DNA from: Nematopogon swammerdamellus
Lineage: Eukaryota; Arthropoda; Insecta; Lepidoptera; Adelidae
Assembly: GCA_946902875.1 (NCBI GenBank)
Contig: OX336345.1
Span: 13,175,395 to 13,239,394, forward strand
Length of the DNA stretch: 64,000 nucleotides
Direction: 5' to 3'
The notes below the pieces were generated by a model. The model did not search any database. It was not told where the DNA came from and was given only the letters and a program-made list of their open reading frames with translations. This document shows, piece by piece, positions 45,001 through 57,000 of the stretch (within the stretch, counting starts at the first letter, position 1; the number at the start of each line of letters is the position of its first letter). A program made the position numbers and the translations under genes.

Positions 45001-48000
45001 ATTCATGCAATTCTGTGAAAAAGTAAAATTTTGTTATGGCAACACAAACACCTCGAGACAATATTCATACTAGCAACTCCGCTTTACATAATCCGTTCAC
45101 CTAAAGATTGCTTCAAATGTCTGTACTATTTAAAATGTTCTACTTACATCAGCCACCCAAACCGGATTACATAAAAAAAAACCTGCGAGGAAATAATGCA
45201 ACTTGTTTGCAGAGATATCAACTGTCTCATAGCAACGAGTGTGATCGAGGAAGGCATTGACATCCCACAGTGCTCCCTTGTACTTCGCTACGACCCGCCA
45301 GCGGAGTACCGCTCCTACATACAGAGCAAAGGTTTGCGTTTTCTCCTTTTTTCCGCAAAACGCTATCAATTATGATCAAGAGGAGTATAATGGAATTTGT
45401 ATGTGCATTATTGTTATTTAATTTAAGGGGGAATATTCAAAGAGGTCAGTCCAATTTGTCAGGCCGATCAGTCCAATCGCATGCACGGTTCACCACTACA
45501 CTCGCGCGGGAGCGACGCCTGCCGAACGCACACACTCTTACAGATTGCAAGACATCTTGATCCTTGCGATATTTTTGCTTGAACTAAAAAAGTTCTATAT
45601 AATTATAATAAAAATTATTTTATTTTATGGGTTCCCGGATTCCAATCTACAGGAGATTGGAAATGTTGTACAGTACCCGGCAGTAAATAATGAAGATCGA
45701 GCTTTAGAATGAGACATCCGGTTTAAGAGCGTCGTCTTTGTCTCACAGAAACGCGCGGTTCGTGCGACAGAAACGACGCTCGGATTGTCCCTTTCTAAAG
45801 CTCGATGTACATTATTTACTGCCGCATACAGTAATGTAAGTAATCGAGACAAGTGCCAAAAATAACACATCTCTAGAAAAAGTGGCCAACATTTAGATGA
45901 TTAGTTACTAGGTTGATTGCTTTCAAAAAAGATATCTCAGTGGCTCTGTGTTCTCCAAATAAAAATAATAGTTGTCATAATTGAAAAAAAAGTGGCCGCT
46001 ATATTGAACTTTTTAGTTACGCGCTGTTTTCAAAATTGATAAATATTGGTCCATAGGGTTTCTGAATACGAATACGTTGTCAGAAGAAAAAAGTGGTCAC
46101 CATTTTGAACTTTTTACTTACTGCACCGACAGCTTTCAAAATCGATATCTAAGGGTCCTTGTGGTCTAGTATCAACCCTTTGGCTCTGGAAGCATTATTT
46201 ATAAATCTTCCTTCGCTTACACCAGGTGGCGGCCGCGATCGGCGCCGGCGCATTACTCTCGAAAAAAAATCATTTTGGAAGATTTTTCCATAAAACTTCA
46301 TGAACTAACATATGGATTGTATTTACAGATAAATATTCTAGCTATAAATGGCATTTTTTTATTTACATTACGTATTCATTACGTATTCGTATATACATTT
46401 GAAAGTTTACTCGGTGTTTTAAGCTGATGTCAAACCATAAATCCCACACACCCACATACACCCTCACACACACACATACACCCTCACACACACACACACA
46501 ACACCCTCACCCACCCACACACACACACACCCTCACCCACCCACACACACACACTCACACACTATCCCCCCCAAACCAGTTATTATATTTTTATTTACTT
46601 TTTTTTATTCTTTCTATTCTTATTAATATAATTCGCAGTATACCCAAGCATGCACAAAAGGCGCGCTAAAACGCCACCTATAATACGGTCACAACGGCCA
46701 GTTTAGGTGGCAGGGTACGTTGAAAAACAAAACAAATTGTTCAAAATTTTAATACCTTTGTAAAACTGTGACATTGTTTATAATTTTGTGTGTGCAATAA
46801 AAATTTTGAAATTTGAATTCTAGGTGACAAAATTATTTTGTAAAGTTGTTCTATGTGAAAATCGCGACCTCTCTCAGGTTTTTTTTCTTTTATAAATTTA
46901 TTAGACCGCGAATCGGTCATATAGTATTTTTATTATAAACACTAATAAATAACGGACCTAATCATACCTTTCTTGTGTATCAGCAGCCCCCCGTGTCGTT
47001 CACAATAAAATTTGTATGTGGAAATTTGTATGGTTTGTATTATTTGTATGGAGAAAACTAGGTCACAAAAATTGCTTATTTCTCGTAAATGTACTGCATA
47101 CAAACACTATACGGCATATATTATTTCAACTACAGGAACTAAATGACACTTCTATCACCTCACTTTATCCAGAAAACAGATTTATATCGAGAAACAAGCC
47201 TCTAAAAACAGCCGAAATTGGTACCGAAAAGGAGGCATTTTCTTAGTATTTTTACGAAAAATTCAGATCAACTCAGCACAAACAAATGCACTCAATACAT
47301 CCGGAATATAATGAAAAAGAGAAAAAACATCACTTATGGGTTCATCTGCACAAAAAAACACTCAGCAAACCCGAAAACAGAAGAGCAACGTACAACGCCC
47401 TCCTAATATAACCGCTGTCTTGATGACACTGACAGGGCGGTAAATCTGACATTTCTCTATGGGAGAATGTTTGTCGCCTAAAGGCTAAAGGATTCTACTA
47501 TTTGAATTAATTACTGCCAGTATCTCACGGCTAAGTGAGATACAAGAATAAAATAATTTTGTTGGGGCCTCCCAACGAAACACGGAAAAAAAAGAAAGCG
47601 GCCGATATCGGCCGCTCCATTCGTAAAGGTATAATCTATAAAGCGACCGATATCGGCCGCTCCAACGGCAAAAGGATCACCGTTTGGAACTTCTGATCTT
47701 GTTATAAAAAAAAAATACAAATATATTTTTTTTGAATTTTTTATTGTAAAGGGTAAAATATATTAAAGAATAATAGATAGAGATAAAAAAAATATCCATT
47801 TATTTCAGACATACAATTTTGTTTTGTCCCTAGGTACATAATAAATAGCATGCGTTCATCCAGTATGCCTGAAAAAGGTATAGGCGTAGTTTTACAATGT
47901 AACCTATGTAACAAAGTTGAACATTGTACTGGTTTTAAGCCTAGCCTATGAAGTTAAAGATTGACAATTTATTATTAATTAGTTTTTTTTCTGTTCTTCC

Positions 48001-51000
48001 TTTCAGCAACATGACAATCTGTTTCAAAAACAATAAGCCACTTATTTGTTTGATTTAAGTCAATCTGTATTATGTTGTATTTTTTTTTTTGGGAGTTCCT
48101 AATTTTGAAGGATTCAGACGGAATACTCCCATTAACTTGTAGAAAATCTATTGCTCAATCTCGAGATATCGTTCCGTTTCAGTCGCACTTGTTGAAGGCC
48201 ACCCTCTCCGCTCAACGCCAGTGCAAGTTCATTCACGTGTTGTGATAGTCTCTTTTGATATTGTATGCTGTACTGGGCTATTTCTTGCTTGACAGCCTTT
48301 ATGTTAAGATCGAGTTATATATATTTGTTGCTGAAGCATTGTGGGATATTTAAGATAGTTCTCAAGGTTTTGCTCTGGAATCTCTCAAGTATTTCGATGT
48401 TGCTGGTGCTGGCTGAGCCCCATAGTTGGATACCGTATGTCCAGATTGGTTTTATGATTGCTTTATATACCAGCATTTTGCTGTTGTCATTCAACTGAGA
48501 GTGGCGTCCGGTTAACCAGTATAGGCTGCGCAGTTTAGCATCAAGTTGTTTTCTCATTGTCCAGATGTGCTTTCGCCATGTTAATCTTCTGTTCAAGTGC
48601 ATTCCCAAGTATTTCGCGTGATCTTCTTGAGGGATTTCTTCGTCGTTTAGTTTCACTGGAGGGCAAGTTTTCTTTCTGAGTGTAAACGTTACGTGTGTAG
48701 ACTTGCTCTGGTTTGCTTTTATTCTCCACCGTTTAAGCCATTTTTCTACTTCGTCTAAATGTTTCTGCAATGTGTGCGAGGCATCTTCCGGGTTAGTATG
48801 AGTTGATAGGAGGGCGGTATCATCAGCGTAAGTCGCAGCCGTCGTGTTCTCAGATGTTGGTAGGTCTGCAGTATAAATAAGGCACAGTATTGGCCCCAAT
48901 ATACTGCCTTGTGGGACCCCTGATTTTATCTCTCGGAGAGCTGAACATTCGTTGTTGTGCCGAGGGACCAATGGTGCAGTCGACAGAGCCAAAATCACCT
49001 CTCCTCGCGAAACCACGCTCAGTTAGGTGCCATGCCAGCAGATTTGCGGACTGTCTAGGCTGTCTAGTCCGTTAATACGACGCTTGAAGACACCCAGGTT
49101 AAAGGATTCAGGAAATACACTCGCCGGAAGACAGTTACACACTCTAGCGGTACGACAAAGAAACGATTTAGAGAACCGATGGGTTCTCAAAAGCCCAATG
49201 TCAACAACAAAAGGGTGCAGAGTCTCTCTGCGACGAGTCATGCGGAGATAGGACGGGTGGCAGGGAATAAGGGATGCTAGTTCCGCAGAGCAGCGTCCGT
49301 GATAGTATCTGTAAAACAGACTAAGCGAACCCACAAATCGCCTGTGACTCAGGGACTCCAGACCATCTGTAAGTTTCGGGTCACCAACAAGGCGGATGGC
49401 TCGGCGCTGTATCGAGTCCAAGGATGCTTGGACTCGATACAGGATACGACAAGGATGGATGTTGAGCTTATAGTCAATAAGACTAAGAATCATCTAAATA
49501 AATTCAAACTCTTACAGAGTAATTATTGGTTTTTCACTGAACTATCTTTGAACTTTCTGAAATTTGGTCCGTTGCCGTTTCATACAATTTTCCATGGCGG
49601 CGCCATGCGCCGCGCGGACGAATCGACGCAAACGCGCTGTCTCTCGGAATCAGCAGTCGTCCACAAGCCATCGACGCAGGTGCACGTCGCTCCGGGATTT
49701 GATAACCGCCCTCCAAATTGCGTTAGTGACTTCCAGGTTTACGGTCAAACGACACTCCATATTGTGAATAGAGACTGAGTGGAGTAGAGTGCGCGCTCGT
49801 AAGTGCTAGTTTCATATGACTTATATTGTTCTGTGATTTAGCTTTATTATTTCATTTCTGTAGAACTGAAGTTGAAACACAAAGCCTATAACAGATGAAC
49901 ACGTAAGTTATTGTGCTTGTAATTTTTAGATCTGAGACATATTGCATTTGACATAAATTAATTTGAAGTCTCCAATAGGTTGATAACTTTTTACACTTTT
50001 TGATATTTTTTTTCAGGATAAATCCATTACTCCAATGGAAGTGGCGACGGAGGGACCTTCGCAGCATAATTGTATTCGCAGCATAACTCCTGAATTGGAA
50101 GTGACGACGGAGGCAACGCCTGAAACTGCGACTGAAATTGGTCGACGACTAGTAAATGTGACCTTTTTCATGCAGCAATTACAAATTATAAGTGACCATG
50201 GCCCGGAATTCGGATATCTTTTCAGCTACATCGAAATTATTTCTGAATACAGAAAGGGTCTGCACTCAAAACTAACCCTTAAATTCAGAAGGTGTAATCG
50301 AAAGTTTATAGTAAAAATGGATGAAGAAAGCAATGATCGAATGGATGTGAACCATCAAGTAGTTTCAGCTGTCATGTCATGTGGATCCGGTCAGGCTCAT
50401 TTGCAAACCATTACTGCTTCCATAGATTTGCCTGGTATTTCCCCTTCATTGTATTCTTCTATCCATAATCAAGTTTGCGATTGGTGGGAGACAGCAGCAG
50501 CGCACTATATGGCCGAAGCTGCCAAGGAGGACGCAGATAATGCAATATCCGTAGGAAATGTTGACAAAGACGGAATACCTCTGATTGCGGTTGCTCTCGA
50601 CGGGTGTTGGTCGAAACGATCATATGGTAAAAATTATTCTGCTATGTCAGGAGCCGCCGCAATTGTGGGCTTAAAATTTGGTAAGATTTTATATTTAGGT
50701 GTCAAGAACCAATTTTGCATAATATGTGCACGAGCGGCTAATAAAAACGAAGATCCTCTGGAACACCTATGCTTTAAAAATTATTCAGGTTCATCTACCT
50801 CGATGGAATCGACCATTATTGTTGAGGGGTTCAAACGTTCCGTAGCCGACTACGGAAGGCACACGGCTAAGCACAACACCTTGTGCAGACGACAGCATAT
50901 GTAGAGATCAAGCCTGTTTTCTTTTCTCCCGTGAGTTTTAGACCTGTAACGCCGCAATTGAATAGGGAAATGTGTGTTCCTATACGTGTGTACTGTTCCA

Positions 51001-54000
51001 AGAAATATTCCACATCTATAATTTTTTTCCCCTCCTGGAGTGAACTTGGTTTCTTCTTCTGGTTCCTGCAAATTAAATAAAATAAACTATATACGAGTAT
51101 GTATATGAATTTATGAAATAAGTATATCATTTATTGTACGTACATACACCTTATAAAAGTATGCAAAGGGCAAAAGGCCTATACAGGAATTATTCAATAG
51201 CTAACCCTGGGGTGACAGATCCAACACCTGGGGTGTGAGATCTGTCAAGATGGTATTTAGGAATGGAAAAGTATATTTACAAGAATTGTGAACAACTTCG
51301 CTTTTATTAGAAAATTCGCGCTTACATGAGATATATCGTAAGGAATTTCATCTTTTGCAGTACTTTCCTGATGGCAACTTAATGTCTCCCTTAGCTTCTT
51401 CCTGTGAAAAAGACAAACGTTTCTGACAATCCAGATCCAATCCAATCCAAAATGACAACCATAAAGTCATGAACAGGTATAGAACCTTGCAGGAAATATC
51501 ATCAGGGTGTGATTCTTTACAGACACTAAACCACTTCTTCTGTTCTATACGTTCAAGAAATTGGTGTAACTTTTTGCTTTGAAAAAATTAAGGCCACAAA
51601 ACAAATGTTTCATCTCTTTATGTTACGGCAGTGATTTTTTATATAAATAAAGAAATAAATACATTACCTACAAATTATGTACATCAGCTTTTTCTTATAT
51701 TTGTCATGTAATTATTTACTTACGCTCTTCCCTGTTTCATATTTTGTAGTCTTTTTAATTTTATTGCCTTTTTCGTTACATTAAAGGAAGGAACGCGCCC
51801 CATCTGAAAAGAAATTTTGATTTTAGAGCTAAATCGATAGAATGTTTGATCACATATTCGTGATAGTAGACCACAGGGACCCTTAGATATCGATTTTGAA
51901 AGCAATCGGTCCAGTTAGTAAAAAGTTCAAAATGGCGGGCACTTTTTTGAAATTTTGATCACATATTCGTGATAGTAGACCACAGGGACCCTTAGATATC
52001 GATTTTGAAAGAAATCGGTCCAGTAAGTAAAAAGTTCAAAATGCGGACACTTTTTTGAAATTTTGATCACATATTCGTGATAGTAGACCACAGGGACCCT
52101 TAGATATCGATTTTGAAAGCAATCGGTCCAGTAAGTAAAAAGATAAAAATGGCGGACACTTTTTTGAAATTTTGATCACATATTCGTGATAGTAGACCAC
52201 AGGGACCCTTAGATATCGATTTTGAAACCAATCGGTCCAGCAAGTAAAAAGTTCAAAATGGCGGACACTTTTTTTAAATTTTGATCACAGATTCGTGATT
52301 GGAGACCACGGGGACCCTTAGATATCGATTTTGAAAGCAATCGGTCCAGTAAGTAAAAAGTTCAAAATGGCGGACACTGTTTTGAAATTTTGATCACAGA
52401 TTCGTGATTGGAGACCACCGGGACCCTTAGATATCGATTTTGAAAGCAATCGGTCCAGTAAGTAAAAAGTTCAAAATGGCGGACACTTTTTTGAAATTTT
52501 GATCACAGATTCGTGATTGGAGACCACGGGGACCCTTAGATATCGATTTTGAAAGCAATCGGTCCAGTAAGTAAAAAGTTCAAAATGGCGGACACTGTTT
52601 TGAAATTTTGACCACATATTCGTGATTGGAGACCACGGGGACCCTTAGATATCGATTTTGAAAGCAATCGGTCCAGTAAGTAAAAAGTTCAAAATGGCGG
52701 ACACTGTTTTGAAATTTTGATCACAGATTCGTGATTGGAACCACGGGGACCCTTAGATATCGATTTTGAAAGCAATCGGTCCAGTAAGTAAAAAGATAAA
52801 AATGGCGGACACTTTTTTGAAATTTTGATCACATATTCGTGATAGTAGACCACAGGGACCCTTAGATATCGATTTTGAAAGCAATTGGTCCAGTAAGTAA
52901 AAAGTTCAAAATGGCGGACACTTTTTTGAAATTTTGATCACAGATTCGTGATTGGAGACCACGGGGACCCTTAGATATCGATTTTGAAACCAATCGGTCC
53001 AGTAAGTAAAAAGTTCAAAATGGCGGACACTTTTTTGAAATTTTGAAAACCTATATAATGAGTACCATGACGACATACCTATATGTCACGTGGCAGCCCT
53101 TAGATATCGATTTTGAAAGCAATTGGTCCAGTAAGTAAAAAGTTCAAAATGGCGGACACTTTTTTGAAATTTTGATCACAGATTCGTGATTGGAGACCAC
53201 GGGGACCCTTAGATATCGATTTTGAAACCAATCGGTCCAGTAAGTAAAAAGTTCAAAATGGCGGACACTTTTTTGAAATTTTGAAAACCTATATAATGAG
53301 TACCATGACGACATACCTATATGTCACGTGGCAGCCATTTTGTGTTTGACATCTATTTGTTTTAGAGTGAAATCGATAGAAAATAAATGGAAAATTATTT
53401 ATTGAAACAAAAATATAATTTTATACATATATTATGATATTCAATATTCAATTCAAGAATGAATTCAAATATTGTGTGAAAAATATGTGACAGATACTTA
53501 CGGCTCAACAATCATAAATCCACCTACACAACACAGGCAGTTAGAACATCACACGCACACAATACAACCACAAAATTTTTTAGAGAGCAGAGCGATACAG
53601 ACATCCTTCCACTGTAGCCTCCGCCGACCGTATGAGCGCTGCTCGCGTTGCGCGTAGCACAGGCGTCGTATTGTTGCATTCTTCCCCATACAGTTTGTAT
53701 GGAGCGACACGAGTGAATTTAGAAATTTATAAATATTTTTTTCCTTACATGTTTTTTATGAAACCGCACAATTTGGCGTTTACAATTTGTTAGAAGATCA
53801 TAATCTGATTTAGATAGTATTTTTTTCAAGGTAGAGAATGCATTTTTTTTGGTTCAATTTGAGCACAGAAAGTGGCCTCTTTTCGCGTTTTTGACGAAAC
53901 AGGTCTTAGAAAAAAACTTTTTTTCTTATACAAAACACACAAATATGGAAAATGCCATTTACATTTTCGTAGATAAAGGATCCGTCTATATTCGGAAAAA

Positions 54001-57000
54001 TAAATACTTATTCTATAAACTATACTTATTGCCCTTAGTGTGCACCGAAATTAACCTAATTTTGAATATTCCCCCTTAAATTGTTCATTTTAGTTTGTTT
54101 ATTGAGCATTCTTATGGCACTAAAGCGGGGACTCCACTGCGGCGCACGGCCACGCTGCGCACGTGTGTCTAGATTCGCTCCTATGGATTTATATGGAGGC
54201 GTCTCCACTGCGAGCTGCGTGCAGCTGCGTGGATGTGTGACGTCACACCCACGGCTACGCGTGTGTTTGGCTTTGCTAGGCGAGCGAAGCCAGACCCACG
54301 CAGCTCGCTCCCCTCCACCCGCGCAAGCACTCCCCTCCCGCTGCCGCAGCGCTCATCTCGCTCGCTCTCGCTCCTATCTCGCTCCAACAAATGAAGCGCG
54401 TGGCTCGGCATAGCTGGCTGTGGAGTCGCCCACGTACACGCGCATCCGTGTGCTTGGCTAGGCCATGCGTGTGCGTGCACATCCGTGCGCCGCTGTGGAG
54501 TCCCAGCTTTAAACTGCACTGGAACTTGTCACAATATGTTCTATCCGGTTTGATTACACCCACGAAGAAGAGCCAGCAAGAAACTTCACAGGGTTTCGTT
54601 GGCAAAGTCAATCCCGAAAAGTAACAATATACTTAGTGACGCAGTCGCGTAAATATTCTCGCGAATGAAGTCAGGGGTGAACGCTAGTATGATGTCCATG
54701 GACGGCGGGTGGCCGAATGGTTTCGGCATCGGCTTCTCATGCGAGAGGTCCGAGGTTCGAATCCGGTCGGCTTGTACCAATGAGTTTTTTCTGACGAAAA
54801 AATTTACGTGCATACCTACACCTGCTGCTTCACCGTTCGGAACCGGTGTAAAACTGTAGGTCCCTTCCCTTGCCCCTTACTAGGTGTTAGGCTCAAATTG
54901 TAGCCGACTGGTTTGGTACCACCGTACTTGATGTAAGATGGCCGCATAACAGCCTCGGTTGTGTTCTCCTCTAGTCCAGTATAGCCAGCAATCCAGGGAA
55001 GTCTCTGGCATGGCACCTACCTTCTCGGAGGTGATATTGGCTGGTCGGAGCATGTGCTTTGGCCCCTCCGACTCAGCCACCCATACCGGATTACATAAAA
55101 AAAAATAAATTATAAGAGAGTATTAAGAACATTTATTTTAATTAATAGATCTACTAAGTTATATAGTATAGTAATGTTCCCGGGAATCCTGCGAATTATT
55201 TATTTCAATAAATTTTTCAAAGAAGCCATATTTTTTACCATTTAGGCAAATATATATCCGATTATCCTATCTCTCTCTAGGTGACTACCAACGCGCTGGC
55301 GCGTTCCAGGTTCGAGTCTTGATCGGGACATATTTTTTCTCTTAATTTTCGGCTTTGCATTTATCTAATGAAGAAATATACGTAGTTCATTATATTAGTT
55401 TTGAGACACGCAAAAAGTAAACATTATATACTTACAATTTATATTATATTTTTTTTAAATACTCTCCATCATTCTTTATACAAAGCATCCGCCTAAAAAA
55501 ATCCTAGAAACATAATTTATTTCAATCTTCCTCCGACAGGTCAGAAATAGCTGATTCGTAGGCAGACACCGCTTCTTCGGCACTTGAAAAAATTTATCTT
55601 ATCATTATGGTGGGGAATAAAAATAAATCACCAGATGCTAAGTCGGGGCTGTAAAGTGGGTGAGGTAGAGTTTCAATACCAGATTCTTGAATAAACGCCT
55701 TTGTTCTGAGGGAATTGTGCGAAGACGCGCTGTCGTGGTGCAGCACCATTCCCCGGAGCCCGGTCTTTAGTCGTCTCTCCTGCACAGCTTTGATAACTTT
55801 TGGCAAAGCGACTGTAGTGTACCATTCCGAGTTAACTGAGCTACAATTCTCTAGCATTGATGTTGCAAGATGCCCACTCCGTGAAAAAAAACTGACCACC
55901 ATTTTTTGCAATTGTTCCGCGGTCTTTGAAATTTTTTGGCAACTGGCCATCTGGAAACACCCATACCGACAAACGCTTCTTACGTTTCGTCCCCAGTAAT
56001 CATTTCAGAAACACGTCTAGAACTACCATTTTCAAAACGTAGACGCATCTCTTTCCGTCTTCATCTTTTTCCGTTTTGGAGAGCAAACGAAGTATCCAAC
56101 GACAACAAGGCTTCCTCATTCCAAGATGTTCATGTAATATGGTGTGAAAAGTAACCGAACTGATGTCTAAGATTTTCTCTATGCCCCCGTATGTAATTCG
56201 TGGGTCTTCTCACGCCAGCGTTTCAGTAGTCCACATATTTTCTGCAGTTACTGCTGTTGATGATCGTCCACTTCTGTCATCATCTTCAGGGCTATTTCTA
56301 CCTTTTAAATTAGAATTCAAACGTTCTAAGCTTAAAATTTCAGATAAACCACATTTAATGTTGTAATATAGCACGCAAATGTTCCTGTTTAAGCTCCATC
56401 GTAGCAGACGAAAAAGCGGGAAATGATGGCAGAATAATACCCCAAAATGTATTTTTTTTTATTGCTGTAAATGCAGTTTTGTGTTCGATTTTCGAATAAA
56501 TTTGCCATTTAAAAATATATAACACAGATGCGTCCCACTTTCAAATTTCGAGGATCTCAAAATTGATATAGTGACCTACGTAACGTATGTACATCAATAA
56601 ACCGTGTAAATGTACCGTGGGGCCGGTACTTAAAAATAATAGCCCCACTGCATCTCTCCCCGTGCATGTCGTAAAAGGCGACTAAGGGATAAGGACAAGG
56701 TGCCGTGCTAGAGGGCGGTAGGATGGCCACCTTTCACCTTTGCACGGTCCATCCGCCGAGTCATGTAGCAGGTGTCGTCATGGTGGAGTCATGTAGCGAG
56801 TCTTCGTGTCTTGCGTGCTTCTTGATAGTTATCTTGTCCTAATACTTTACTAAACGTGGTGGTCGGTGTTGTGCTGTAATTTTCAAGAGTACTTGCGGCG
56901 CAACACCAATTACTCTGCTTATCCCGATTGTGGGGATACAGCGTGTGGTATGTTTATTCTAATCATTTTTTCATCATTGTTCACAGGACGGGCTAGAAAC

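Noticed and set aside
46427..46669. 80-codon Thr/His/Pro frame
   Set aside because: Translation of the (CA)n/(CCCA)n microsatellite.
54081..54624. Several overlapping 75-112-codon frames on both strands
   Set aside because: Open because of GC-rich MITE composition; inverted termini explain the region.
54706..54785. Possible functional tRNA gene
   Set aside because: A- and B-box-like sequences are present, but the anticodon stem does not pair well and the unit continues into a SINE body and poly(A) tail.
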